Positions 1 to 8,029 of a stretch of DNA of 64,000 nucleotides are shown piece by piece. Within the stretch, counting starts at the first letter, position 1; every line of letters starts with the position of its first letter. The notes beneath the pieces were generated by a model. The model was not told where the DNA came from. It did no database searches and was given only the letters and a program-made list of their open reading frames with translations. The translations under genes and the position numbers were made by a program. Source of the DNA: CAZSNH01 sp052388455 (GTDB lineage Bacteria > Pseudomonadota > Alphaproteobacteria > Rhizobiales > Hyphomicrobiaceae); assembly GCA_052388455.1 (NCBI GenBank), contig JBQTIA010000050.1, positions 1-64,000 of the forward strand, given 5' to 3'.

Positions 1-63
1 GCTCCGCGCCGCGTCCGGGAAACACAGAAGAGAGCGGCGCGCGCGTTTCGACTGTACAGAATC

Positions 64-195
64 AGCGCCAAGTTCTTGCACTGCCGCCGAATGGCATTTT
101 TCAACTCTATCCGCCGATGCTTAGCTGTGTCAGGCTATCGAATCATGGATTTCAGTGATGTCGCGTCTTGCTCCCTCGGCGTAGACGACCTTCAT
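64..195 (-). pseudogene. ParE/RelE-family toxin remnant with two in-frame stops
   Basis: Read on the minus strand from the ATG at 195-193, the frame gives MKVVYAEGARRDITEIHDSIA, which looks like the first helix region of ParE/RelE toxins. A TGA (132-130) follows, then two codons, then a TAA (123-121). The same frame continues with ASADRVEK and HSAAVQEL, which fit the next conserved stretch of the family (IA..NP.AADRV). The ATG overlaps the TGA of the antitoxin-like frame as ATGA, the usual toxin-antitoxin layout. The toxin is therefore broken and presumably inactive. The family call rests on pattern recognition over about 44 codons. Confidence 0.5.
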
Positions 196-386
196 GTTCG
201 CGTATTGCGTGACCAGAGGTCAGCCATGTCATCATCCGACACGATCCGCCCCGAGTCGAGATCGGCAAGTGCAGCTTCAGCGCTCAATATACGGCATACG
301 GCGTCTGCGCTCGACGAAACTGGCACCTCGGCATGCGCTTGCAAGTAGAAGACGCATGTCGCTCGACAGGCCCACAGTCCCAGCAA
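192..386 (-). CDS. Antitoxin-like protein, partner of a broken toxin (N-terminus uncertain)
   Basis: A minus-strand frame of 64 codons ends EAALADLDSGRIVSDDDMAD, the acidic, regularly spaced tail typical of small antitoxins that sit before ParE/RelE toxins. Its TGA overlaps the ATG of the toxin remnant (ATGA). The first about 20 residues (many Cys, Trp, Ala) do not look like an antitoxin DNA-binding fold, so the 5' part is probably degraded or the start is wrong. It may be part of the same decayed module rather than a working gene. Confidence 0.35.
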   Translation of the reverse strand: MLGLWACRATCVFYLQAHAEVPVSSSADAVCRILSAEAALADLDSGRIVSDDDMADLWSRNTRT

Positions 387-540
387 GGCGAGATGAAGCC
401 TGACGGCTGCACGCTATTCTACCAAGGTCCTCGAAGGCAGGACCCGGGCGCGGCTGCTATGGGTGCGTCCGCGGCGAGCGTGTCCGTGTTGATGCGGCAG
501 CAACGCGGACAGCAAACAGGTCAATCAGAGGGAGAACGCC
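387..540. other. Gene-free leader upstream of the phosphotransacetylase-like gene
   Basis: No frame here has a family resemblance or a convincing start. Only the purine-rich GAGGGAGA at about 528-535, just before the ATG at 541, is recognisable, as a ribosome binding site. No promoter could be assigned with confidence. Confidence 0.4.
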
Positions 541-1467
541 ATGCTGAGTACGCGACCTTACGAGGTGCCCCCGTCCCTGCTGGCGGGTCTGCGGAGCGAG
601 TCGATGCCCACGGTCGTGATCGCGGCGAATTCGGCAGTCGTGATGGAAAGCGTCAAGGCGGCGGTCGACGCCGGACTGATCGAGCCGATCCTGGTCGGTG
701 AGCCCGGGCTCATAGAGAAAGCCGCGGCTGAGGTCGGCTTCGCGCTCGGCTCGACCCGCGTCATTCCGGCGACCGGCGAGGAGGAGGCGGCGCGCAAGGG
801 CGTCAAGCTCGCCAGCGACGGCGGCGCCGGCATCGTCATGAAGGGCCATCTTCATACCGACGTGTTGATGCGCGCGGCACTCCACAAGACCGACGGATTG
901 CGGTGCGGGCGACGCTTCACGCATGTGGCGCACCTGACGATCCCTGGGAGCCCGAAGGTGCTCATCCTGACCGATCCGGCGATCAACGTGCTTCCCGATG
1001 CGCCGACCCGCATCGACCTCGTGCGGAACGCTGTCGATCTTGCACGTGCGGTGGGCATCGTCCGGCCCAAGGTCGCGCTGTTGTCGGCGGTCGAGGTCGT
1101 CAATCCAGCCATGCCCTCCTCGGTCGCCGCGCACGAGACCGAGCGCGCCTTCAACGCCACAGGGGAGGACCTCGGCTTCGACGTTTTCGGGCCTTTCGCC
1201 TTCGACAACGCCATTTCGCCGGAGGCGGCCCGCATCAAAGTCGTCACAGGCCCTGTGGCCGGTCAGGCCGATATCATCGTTGCGCCGAACATCGAAACGG
1301 CCAATGCCATCGGACGCATCATGGTCAACTTCATGAGCGCCACGCTCGCCGGCGTCGTCATGGGGCCCAGGGTGCCGTTCGTATTGACCTCGCGGGCCGA
1401 TCCCGCAGCCGCCCGGCTCGCCTCGATCGCGCTCGCCCGCAAGATCTCCGAGTACAAGGCGGCTTGA
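541..1467 (+). CDS. Phosphate acetyl/butyryltransferase family protein
   Basis: 308 residues, the length of phosphotransbutyrylase-type enzymes and of the isolated PTA_PTB catalytic domain, which move an acyl group between CoA and phosphate in the cytoplasm. Recognisable family features are the N-terminal segment ending in LVGEPGLIEKAA, the GAGIVMKGHLHTDVLMRA block (about residues 92-109) and the C-terminal ADIIVAPNIETAN plus NFMSATLAGVVMGP (about 243-278). The ATG at 541 has a good Shine-Dalgarno sequence. There is no acetate or butyrate kinase beside it, so the acyl group and pathway are unknown. It stands alone between two degraded regions. Confidence 0.8.
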   Translation: MLSTRPYEVPPSLLAGLRSESMPTVVIAANSAVVMESVKAAVDAGLIEPILVGEPGLIEKAAAEVGFALGSTRVIPATGEEEAARKGVKLASDGGAGIVMKGHLHTDVLMRAALHKTDGLRCGRRFTHVAHLTIPGSPKVLILTDPAINVLPDAPTRIDLVRNAVDLARAVGIVRPKVALLSAVEVVNPAMPSSVAAHETERAFNATGEDLGFDVFGPFAFDNAISPEAARIKVVTGPVAGQADIIVAPNIETANAIGRIMVNFMSATLAGVVMGPRVPFVLTSRADPAAARLASIALARKISEYKAA

Positions 1468-1812
1468 GCGCAAGAAGCGGCAGGCTTGCGGCCCGCCGTC
1501 CCTGACCATCGAGGGTCGCGGCCTGCCTCCTTCGCCGGCCAGCCGTCGGCGCTGAACGTCTTCAGGTCGGCAAGCAGGTCCTCGCGGCCCTTGGCCTCGG
1601 AGATGCCGGGGAAGATCCTCGCTCACCGAGTTCCTTGGCATTTGCCGGTCACCTCGCTCTGCGTGGGAACGGCTGTGTCAGCAGAGGCCAGCACGTACTT
1701 CTCCAAGATCGGTCGCCATGCCCCAGCGACACATGTTGCTGGACGGCATCTTTGTCCGACACGTGTCATTTGCAGATCCCAGTCGCGACGACCGCACTCC
1801 GCCGCCTCCCCC
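1468..1812. other. Gene-poor interval holding a cytochrome c fragment
   Basis: This 345-base stretch contains no intact gene. On the minus strand, 1522-1616 encodes a recognisable cytochrome c tail fragment (listed separately). The rest shows only the short perfect palindrome GACACGTGTC at 1758-1767, with nothing around it to assign a role. Confidence 0.4.
1522..1616 (-). pseudogene. Cytochrome c C-terminal fragment
   Basis: Minus-strand translation from 1616 gives IFPGISEAKGREDLLADLKT, which matches the end of small class I cytochromes c: the stretch after the axial methionine, followed by the last helix with the R-x-DL-x-x-L-K pattern. Upstream in the same frame there is GTR and then a TGA where GTKM would be expected, and no CxxCH heme site is nearby. 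I infer a decayed remnant of a c-type cytochrome gene. The match is short, so the call is tentative. Confidence 0.4.
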
Positions 1813-2109
1813 TCACCCCGCCCTCAACGCCTTCTGCACCGCCTTCGGGGCGCGTTCGATGACGAGGAGATAGGCGCGCGTCGTTCCCTCCGGCTCGCGT
1901 GAGCCCTGCTCCCAGTGTCGCAGCGTATTGACGCTGAACCCGAACCGGCCGGCGAACTCCTCTTGCGTCATAGCGAGACCGACCCTGATCGCCTTCACGT
2001 CGATCTTATGAGGAACGCGGACGCGATAGGCGCTTTCGTCGACCTTGCCCTCGGCATAGGCCACCGCCTCCCGAAGCCCGCGCCGGATGCTGTCGGCAAC
2101 CTTGCTCAT
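1813..2109 (-). CDS. XRE-type helix-turn-helix protein, HigA/NadS antitoxin-like, orphan
   Basis: 98 residues. The HTH lies at about 38-75 with IRVGLAMTQEEFAGRFGFSV followed by NTLRHWEQGSREPEG, the signature of HigA/NadS-type antitoxins and small XRE regulators. These are usually the second gene after a RelE/HigB-like toxin and repress their own operon. Here the upstream side (2110-2195) is only 86 bases long and leads into the divergent prmB, so there is no toxin partner. It may be a leftover of a toxin-antitoxin pair or a stand-alone regulator that binds the shared prmB promoter region. Confidence 0.75.
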   Translation of the reverse strand: MSKVADSIRRGLREAVAYAEGKVDESAYRVRVPHKIDVKAIRVGLAMTQEEFAGRFGFSVNTLRHWEQGSREPEGTTRAYLLVIERAPKAVQKALRAG

Positions 2110-2195
2110 GGATTTTTCCTTATCGCGCCAAATCGCGGAAATGCGCGACCCACGCAGACTACCGTCCCAGCGCCGGCTGGGCTAGACACCTGATC

Positions 2196-3134
2196 ATGAG
2201 CGCAAGCCCGCCCGATACCGCCACCGACGACCTCCACACCATCCGCGACTGGTGGCGGTATGGCATCAGCCGGTTCAATGCGGCAGGGCTGGCCTACGGC
2301 CACGGCACCGAGGATGCGGCCGGTGAGGCGGCGTTCCTCATTTTGCGGTCGCTGCATCTGCCGCCCGACGCGCTCGATCCCTGGCTCGACGCGCGGCTCA
2401 CGCGCACGGAACGTGCGGCCGTCCATGATTTGATCGAACGGCGAATCGCCACCCGCAAGCCGGCCGCCTACCTGCTCGGCGAAGCCTGGATCGGTGATCT
2501 GCGCTTCGTCGTCGACGAGCGGGTCATCGTGCCGAGATCGTTCATCGGGGAGCTGCTGCGGGACGGGCTCGATACCGTGCTGCCCGATCCGCTGGCCATC
2601 CGCACGGCGCTCGACCTCTGCACCGGCTCGGGTTGCCTCGCCATCCTGGCCGCCGTCGCCTTTCCCGGCGCCGCCGTCGACGCGGCTGATCTATCGGCCG
2701 ACGCGCTCGACGTCGCGCGGCGCAACGTCGGCGAAAGCGGTCTCGAAGCCCGCGTGCGGCTCATTGAAAGCGACCTGTTCGCGGCGATGCCGGGCCGGCG
2801 CTACGACCTCATCGTCTCCAATCCGCCCTATGTCAGCCGCGCGGCCATGGTGGCGTTTCCACCCGAGCATCGGGCCGAACCGGTGATGGCGCACGACGGC
2901 GGCGCCGACGGCCTCGACCTCGTGCGCCGCATTCTGGCCGACGCGCCGAGTCATCTCGCCCCGGATGGCGTGCTGGTGGTCGAGATCGGCACCGGCCGCC
3001 CGATCATAGAGCGCGAATACCCGGAGCTGGACTTTCTGTGGCTGGACACCGAGACCAGCGCCGGCGAAGTGTTCGCGCTGCCCGCCAGCGCGTTTGAGCC
3101 GATGGATCGCAAAGCCCGCAAGAAGAGGAAATAG
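2196..3134 (+). CDS. prmB: 50S ribosomal protein L3 glutamine methyltransferase
   Basis: 312 residues. Class I SAM-dependent methyltransferase of the HemK/PrmB family, which methylates a glutamine of ribosomal protein L3. The SAM-binding motif DLCTGSGCLAI is near residue 141 and the catalytic NPPY motif is in IVSNPPYVSR near residue 209. The N-terminal 100 residues form the helical substrate-recognition domain expected for PrmB (ATRKPAAYLLGEAWI, then FVVDERVIVPRSFIGELL), which separates it from PrmC. Divergent from the orphan HTH gene. The next 330 bases are repeat DNA, so it is probably monocistronic. Confidence 0.88.
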   Translation: MSASPPDTATDDLHTIRDWWRYGISRFNAAGLAYGHGTEDAAGEAAFLILRSLHLPPDALDPWLDARLTRTERAAVHDLIERRIATRKPAAYLLGEAWIGDLRFVVDERVIVPRSFIGELLRDGLDTVLPDPLAIRTALDLCTGSGCLAILAAVAFPGAAVDAADLSADALDVARRNVGESGLEARVRLIESDLFAAMPGRRYDLIVSNPPYVSRAAMVAFPPEHRAEPVMAHDGGADGLDLVRRILADAPSHLAPDGVLVVEIGTGRPIIEREYPELDFLWLDTETSAGEVFALPASAFEPMDRKARKKRK

Positions 3135-3177
3135 CGCCTTGACCCCCCTCCCATTGCTTCCGCCATCCTTGGCGTCC

Positions 3178-3248
3178 TCCGGACGAGTCTTACGCTGGAT
3201 CCCCGAACGTCGTGGGCCGGAAGGGGCGCACGCGTTCGAGGATGACGG
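3178..3248 (+). repeat. Half copy of a palindromic intergenic repeat
   Basis: Starts with CCGGACGAGTCTTACGCTGG and ends with GAGGATGAC (3238-3246). The same two blocks, in the same or inverted order, occur at 3306-3467 and 33753-33905. It looks like one arm of a REP-like element. It lies in the gene-free stretch between prmB and dctP. Confidence 0.6.
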
Positions 3249-3305
3249 ACGCGATGGGTGGATTGTTCGTCGGTTGTTTTCGCGAGGCTCGATAAAAGTA
3301 CGTCC

Positions 3306-3467
3306 GTCATCCTCGCCGCGTGAGCGCCCTGCACTGGCACGAGCAAGGCGGGGATCCAGCGTCAGACTCGGCGACGCCGACAAGAATTCTGTCGTCCTGC
3401 GGACGAGTCTTGCGCTGGCTTTCCGGTCGTCTCGCGCCGAAAAAGGCGCGCGACGATCGAAGATGAC
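3306..3467. repeat. Nested palindromic intergenic repeat (REP/BIME-like), full copy
   Basis: Outer arms GTCATCCTC (3306-3314) and GAAGATGAC (3459-3467) are near-perfect inverted repeats. The inner arms are CCAGCGTCAGACTCG (3356-3370) and CGAGTCTTGCGCTGG (3404-3418). The reverse complement of the inner core closely matches the copy in 33753-33905, so this is a dispersed family in this genome. The right arm runs straight into the start of dctP and even supplies a possible ATG at 3463. Confidence 0.65.
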
Positions 3468-4500
3468 GGAAGGAATGCTGAGGACGCTCGGAACTACGGC
3501 AGCGGTGCTCTTCGGCCTGATGACACTTACATCCTCAGCCACTGTCGTCGGCGCCGATCAGCCGATCGTCATCAAGTTCAGCCATGTCTCGGCTCCGCAG
3601 GCGCACAAGTCGCGAGCAGCCGAGCATTTCAAGCAGCTGGCCGAGACGTACACCGGCGGCCGAGTCAAAATCGAGCTTTATCCCAATTCGCAGCTCTACA
3701 AGGACAAGGAGGAACTCGAGGCCCTGCAGCTCGGTGCGGTGCAGATGCTGGCCCCGTCGCTCTCCAAGTTCGGACCGCTCGGCCTGAAGGAGTTCGAGGT
3801 TTTCGATCTCCCCTATCTGTTCAGGGACTACGAATCTCTGGCAAAAGTCACCGAGGGTCCGATCGGCCGCGAATTGCTCGCCAAGCTCCAGGCCAAGGGC
3901 ATCACGGGCCTCGCCTACTGGAACAACGGGTTCAAGATTCTATCGGCGAACCAGCCGCTGATCTCGCCTGACGACGTGCTGGGCCTCAAGATGCGCATCC
4001 AGTCCTCGCGCGTGATCGAGGCGCAGATGGCGGCACTCGGCGCGCTGCCGCAGGTGCTCGCCTTCTCGGAAGCCTATCAGGCACTTTCAACGGGCGTCGT
4101 CGACGGCACCGAAAATCCGCCGGCCAACCTCTACACGCAGAAAATGCACGAGGTGCAGAAGCACGCGACGCTGACCAACCACGGCTATCTCGGCTATGCG
4201 GTGATCGCCAACAAGCCGTTCTGGGACGGACTGCCGGGGGACATCCGAACGAGCCTCGAAAAGGCCATCGCGGAAACGACACCGCTCGCCAACCGGCTGG
4301 CGAAAGAAGAGAACGACCAGTCTCTCGAAGAGATCCGCAAGCTCGGGACGACTGCGTTCCACGAGCCGACGGAGGATGAGCGCAAAGCCTGGACCGCCGC
4401 TCTCTTGCCGGTTCACAAGGAAATGGCGGGCCGCGTCGGGCAGGAGCTGATCGACCGCATCTACGCGGCGACCGGCGCGAGTGCCGGCGGCGGCGAGTGA
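3463..4500 (+). CDS. dctP: TRAP transporter solute-binding protein, DctP family
   Basis: 345 residues from the ATG at 3463. A second in-frame ATG at 3475 gives a cleaner signal peptide (MLRTLGTTAAVLFGLM, then TSSATVVGA before DQP). It is a periplasmic binding protein for organic acids: IVIKFSHVSAPQAHKS opens the domain, GGRVKIELYPNSQLYKDKEE follows, and QALSTGVVDGTENPPANLYT holds the usual ligand-binding region. The longer frame back to 3094 is repeat DNA and not part of the gene. The GTG of dctQ overlaps its TGA (GTGA). The substrate cannot be told from sequence; a C4-dicarboxylate or a related acid is likely. Confidence 0.87.
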   Translation: MTEGMLRTLGTTAAVLFGLMTLTSSATVVGADQPIVIKFSHVSAPQAHKSRAAEHFKQLAETYTGGRVKIELYPNSQLYKDKEELEALQLGAVQMLAPSLSKFGPLGLKEFEVFDLPYLFRDYESLAKVTEGPIGRELLAKLQAKGITGLAYWNNGFKILSANQPLISPDDVLGLKMRIQSSRVIEAQMAALGALPQVLAFSEAYQALSTGVVDGTENPPANLYTQKMHEVQKHATLTNHGYLGYAVIANKPFWDGLPGDIRTSLEKAIAETTPLANRLAKEENDQSLEEIRKLGTTAFHEPTEDERKAWTAALLPVHKEMAGRVGQELIDRIYAATGASAGGGE

Positions 4501-5129
4501 GGGACCGCGACGTGCTCCGCTGGCTCGACCGCCTCGAGGAAACACTCATCGCCACGCTGATCGCGGCGGCGACGCTGGTGATCTTCGTCGCCGTTCTCCA
4601 GCGCTATGGCGTTTCGAACGCGGTGGCGCTGGCCGGATGGGCGAAGGCCGCGGGCTACGACGGGCTGGCGACGGCGGCAAAATCGACATTCCTGTTCCTC
4701 AACTCCTGGCGGCTGACCTGGGCGCAGGAGCTGTGCATGTTCATGATCGTCTGGATGGCCAAGATTGGCGCCGCCTACGGGGTGAGGACCGGCATCCATG
4801 TCGGTGTCGATATTCTGGTCAACGCGCTGCCTGAACAGCGCCGCCGCGGTCTGATCCTTCTGAGCCTCGCGGCCGGCGCGCTGTTCACCGCCATCATCGG
4901 GCTGCTGGGCGCCCGCCTCGTCTGGCATATCGGTGGCACTGGGCAGACCTCGGCGGTGCTCGAAGCACCGATGTGGATCGTCTATCTTGCCGTGCCGCTC
5001 GGCTCGTTCCTGATGTGCTTCCGTTTCCTTCAGGTGGCGGCCGGCTTCGCCCGCGACGGCACGCTGCCACACCACGACATCGGCCACGTCGAGGGGCTCG
5101 ATCAGCCCGCATCCGGGACGCGGCAATGA
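4497..5129 (+). CDS. dctQ: TRAP transporter small membrane subunit, DctQ family
   Basis: 210 residues with four hydrophobic helices, the normal DctQ plan. The GTG start at 4497 overlaps the dctP stop as GTGA. The conserved block WAQELCMFMIVWMAKIGAA, followed by GVRTGIHVGVDI, marks the family. A longer than usual loop after the first helix (SNAVALAGWAKAAGYDGLAT) is a variant seen in some DctQ proteins. The stop overlaps the dctM start as ATGA, so the three subunits are translationally coupled. Confidence 0.85.
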   Translation: MRDRDVLRWLDRLEETLIATLIAAATLVIFVAVLQRYGVSNAVALAGWAKAAGYDGLATAAKSTFLFLNSWRLTWAQELCMFMIVWMAKIGAAYGVRTGIHVGVDILVNALPEQRRRGLILLSLAAGALFTAIIGLLGARLVWHIGGTGQTSAVLEAPMWIVYLAVPLGSFLMCFRFLQVAAGFARDGTLPHHDIGHVEGLDQPASGTRQ

Positions 5130-6451
5130 CGGCCCTGCTGATCTTCGCCCTGCTCATCGCGCTGATGCTGACCGGAATGGCGGTGTCGATCGCGCTCGGG
5201 CTGACCGTGCTCGTGGTTCTCTTTGCGATCACCGACGTGCCGCTCGACTCGGTCGCCCTGAAGCTCTTCACCGGCATCGAGAAGTTCGAGATCATGGCCG
5301 TGCCGTTCTTCATCCTGGCCGGCAATTTCCTCACCCATGGCGGCGTCGCCAAGCGCATCGTCCGCTTCGCCACCGCCCTCGTCGGACACTGGCCGGGCGG
5401 GCTCGGGCTGGCAGCCGTGTTCGCCTGCGCGATCTTCGCGGCCATCTCCGGCTCCTCGCCGGCGACCGTGGTCGCCATCGGCTCGGTCATGATGCCGGCG
5501 ATGCTGGCCCAGGGCTTTCCGAGAAGCTTCGGGGCCGGCACGATCGCCTCCGCCGGGGCGCTCGGCATCCTCATTCCTCCGTCGATCGTGATGGTGCTGT
5601 ATTCGGTCGGGACCACGGGCATGGTGGTTACGGGACCGGCCGGAGAAAAGGTCTCCGCCGCATCCGTCGGCGCGCTGTTCATGGCCGGCGTGGTGCCGGG
5701 CATCCTGCTGGCACTGCTGCTCGGCGTAACCACGTGGGTGCAAGCCTGGCGCGGCGGATACCCGCGCCAGCCGCGCGCCACGTGGCGAGAGACATGGAAC
5801 GCCTTCCGCGCCTGCTTCTGGGGGCTGCTTCTGATCGCACTCGTGCTCGGCGGCATCTACAAGGGCGCCTTCACGCCGACGGAAGCGGCTGCCATGAGCG
5901 CGGTCTACGCCTTCGTCATCGCCGTGTTCGTCTACAAGGACCTGGCCTGGAACGACGTGCCGCGCGTGCTGACAGCCTCGGCCAACATGAGCGCCATGCT
6001 GCTGTACATCATCACCAACGCGGTGCTGTTCTCGTTCCTGCTGACGCACGAGCAGATTCCGCAGGGCATTGCCGCCTGGCTGGTCGAGCAGGGGTTCGGA
6101 CCGGTGACGTTCCTGCTGGTCGTCAACGTGCTTCTGCTCGTCGCGGGAGCCGTCATGGAGCCGGCCTCGGTGATGCTGATCCTTGCGCCGATCCTCTTTC
6201 CGGTGGCGGCCAAGCTCGGCATCGATCCCGTCCACTTCGGCATCATTCTGGTGGTCAACATGGAAATCGGCATGATCACGCCGCCTGTAGGGCTCAACCT
6301 CTATGTCGCGAGCGGCATCTCGAGACTCGGACTGACGGACATGTCGAAGGCCGTGTCACCGTGGCTTCTCACCATGCTGGGCTTCCTGATGCTGGTCACC
6401 TTCTGGCCGGCGCTCTCGCTGTGGCTGCCGCGATGGCTCGGCATGATGTGA
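5126..6451 (+). CDS. dctM: TRAP transporter large permease subunit, DctM family
   Basis: 441 residues and about 12 membrane helices. It carries out sodium- or proton-driven uptake of the ligand delivered by DctP. The start is the ATG at 5126 that overlaps the dctQ stop; the frame upstream of it is not used. Family marks include EIMAVPFFILAGNFLTHGGV, FAAISGSSPATVVAIGSVM, AGALGILIPPSIVMVLYSV and, near the end, NMEIGMITPPVGLNLYVASG. The gene is followed after 82 bases by the FAH-family enzyme, which may act on the imported compound. Confidence 0.9.
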   Translation: MTALLIFALLIALMLTGMAVSIALGLTVLVVLFAITDVPLDSVALKLFTGIEKFEIMAVPFFILAGNFLTHGGVAKRIVRFATALVGHWPGGLGLAAVFACAIFAAISGSSPATVVAIGSVMMPAMLAQGFPRSFGAGTIASAGALGILIPPSIVMVLYSVGTTGMVVTGPAGEKVSAASVGALFMAGVVPGILLALLLGVTTWVQAWRGGYPRQPRATWRETWNAFRACFWGLLLIALVLGGIYKGAFTPTEAAAMSAVYAFVIAVFVYKDLAWNDVPRVLTASANMSAMLLYIITNAVLFSFLLTHEQIPQGIAAWLVEQGFGPVTFLLVVNVLLLVAGAVMEPASVMLILAPILFPVAAKLGIDPVHFGIILVVNMEIGMITPPVGLNLYVASGISRLGLTDMSKAVSPWLLTMLGFLMLVTFWPALSLWLPRWLGMM

Positions 6452-6533
6452 GCCCTGTCGTGCGCTTGACGGCCGTTGGTCCCGCCGGTACACGGCCGCA
6501 CCGTCTCAGCCCCTCATTGCGTGAGCTTGTCCC

Positions 6534-7382
6534 ATGAAATTCGTGCGTTTCGGTGCTGCGGGTCATGAAAAGCCCGGCCTCGTCGATGCCGACGGCCACA
6601 TCCGCGACCTCTCCGGCCACGTCGCCGATCTGGCCGGGGCGGCCCTCGATCCCGAAGCCCTGGCGCGGCTGGCCCGCATCGACTCACGGTCACTGCCCAT
6701 CGCGCCCGCCGGCGTCCGGCTCGGCGCTCCGGTGGCGGGAACGCGCAATTTCGTGGCGATCGGGCTGAATTACGCCGACCACGCCCGCGAGACGGGCCAG
6801 GAGATTCCCGCCGAGCCAATCCTGTTCAACAAGGCCGCGACCTGCATCTGCGGGCCGTACGACGACGTGATCTATCCTAGGAACTCCGATCGGATGGACT
6901 GGGAATGCGAGATCGCCTTCGTCATCGGCCGGCGCGCCCGCTACGTCGATGAAAAGGACGCCGGCCGGTACATCGCCGGCTATACGATCTGCAACGACGT
7001 GTCCGAGCGCCGCTTCCAGGTGAAGCGCAACGGGCAGTGGGTGAAAGGCAAGAGTGCCGAAACCTTCGGCCCGCTCGGTCCCTGGCTGGTGACGCCAGAC
7101 GAGATCGCCGATCCGCAGTCTCTCGCCATGCAGTTGACGGTGAACGGCGAGGTCCGCCAGAAGGGCTCGACGGCGACCATGATCTTTTCGATCCCCAAGC
7201 TGCTCGCCTATGTCACCGAGTTCATGGTGCTGGAGCCGGGCGACATCATCACCACCGGCACGCCGCCGGGCGTCGGATCGGCAATGAAGCCGCCGACCTA
7301 CCTCAAGGCCGGTGACGTGATGGAACTCAGCATCGACGGCCTCGGCGTGCAGCGCCAGACCGTCGTTGCATTTCCTGGCTAG
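6534..7382 (+). CDS. Fumarylacetoacetate hydrolase family protein
   Basis: 282 residues. FAH-fold enzyme of the acylpyruvase/oxaloacetate decarboxylase/ureidoglycolate-lyase-like group, which cleaves or decarboxylates C-C bonds of dicarboxylic keto acids using a divalent metal. The N-terminal MKFVRFG...GLVDADG cap precedes the catalytic domain. The metal-binding acids are in WECEIAFVIGRRAR (E-x-E pattern) and further on GYTICNDVSERRFQ; the substrate loop holds KSAETFGPLGPWLVTPDEI, and TTGTPPGVG is near the end. It follows dctPQM on the same strand and could process the imported acid. Its TAG shares the CTAG at 7379-7382 with the stop of the convergent regulator gene. Confidence 0.82.
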   Translation: MKFVRFGAAGHEKPGLVDADGHIRDLSGHVADLAGAALDPEALARLARIDSRSLPIAPAGVRLGAPVAGTRNFVAIGLNYADHARETGQEIPAEPILFNKAATCICGPYDDVIYPRNSDRMDWECEIAFVIGRRARYVDEKDAGRYIAGYTICNDVSERRFQVKRNGQWVKGKSAETFGPLGPWLVTPDEIADPQSLAMQLTVNGEVRQKGSTATMIFSIPKLLAYVTEFMVLEPGDIITTGTPPGVGSAMKPPTYLKAGDVMELSIDGLGVQRQTVVAFPG

Positions 7383-8029
7383 CCGCCGACCGCTTTGGCC
7401 GGCTGCACCGGCCTTGCCCGACGCGCCTCGATCGCGATGCGAACGAGGTCGGCCGGACCCTTGGCGCCGAGCTTGTCGCGGAGCCGCAACGACGTGTTGG
7501 CCACCGTCTTGTAGGCGACACCGAGTATAGCTGCGATCTCGGTGATGCTCTTGCCCTCGCCCAGCAGCTCGAGGATTTCGCCTTCGCGCGGGCTCAGCCC
7601 GTCGAGTGTAAGACCGCCGGATGCCACGCCCTCGGCGATGGTGCGGGCGATCTTTTCGTCGAGGTAGCGCTCGCCCTGCGCCGCGCGCTGCACGGCGGTC
7701 AGCAACTCCTCGGGTCGCGACGTCTTGGCGACGAACCCCAGCACGCCAGCGTCGAACGCGCGACGCACGGACGAGGGCTCGGACTGCATCGAGAAGACGA
7801 CGACGCGCAGCGGACCGAGCGAGGCATCACGCTGGCCCATCAGCTCCAGTCCGCAGCCGTCACGCACATTCAGATCGAGAACGATCACGTCGATCGGCCG
7901 GCTGCGCAGCACACCGGACGCTTCCAGAGTGCTGGCGGCCTCCTCGACCACCATGTCGGGAATGCGCGCCAGCAGCTCCCTGAGGCCCTGCCGGACGACG
8001 GCATGATCGTCGACCACGAGTACGTTCAT
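7379..8029 (-). CDS. LuxR/NarL-type response regulator
   Basis: 216 residues. Receiver domain with VLVVDDHAVVRQG at the N-terminus, phospho-acceptor Asp in VIVLDLNVRD (about residue 52) and the conserved Lys in GFVAKTSRPEE. The LuxR HTH is at about 145-200 (LSPREGEILELLGEGKSITE and AYKTVANTSLRLRDKLGA). Its ATG overlaps the stop of the upstream kinase gene as ATGA, so this is the kinase's probable partner. It closely resembles the second regulator at 9532-10149, especially in the unusual HTH segment AYKTVANTS. Targets are unknown. Confidence 0.88.
   Translation of the reverse strand: MNVLVVDDHAVVRQGLRELLARIPDMVVEEAASTLEASGVLRSRPIDVIVLDLNVRDGCGLELMGQRDASLGPLRVVVFSMQSEPSSVRRAFDAGVLGFVAKTSRPEELLTAVQRAAQGERYLDEKIARTIAEGVASGGLTLDGLSPREGEILELLGEGKSITEIAAILGVAYKTVANTSLRLRDKLGAKGPADLVRIAIEARRARPVQPAKAVGG

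Noticed and set aside
457..1641. A 394-codon minus-strand frame opposite the phosphotransacetylase-like gene
   Set aside because: Arg/Gly-rich shadow without motifs; the plus-strand gene explains the region.
1758..1767. Perfect palindrome GACACGTGTC
   Set aside because: Too short and isolated; no promoter or gene context to give it meaning.
3094..3462. N-terminal extension of dctP back to 3094
   Set aside because: The extra residues are encoded by repeat DNA and lie before a proper signal peptide.
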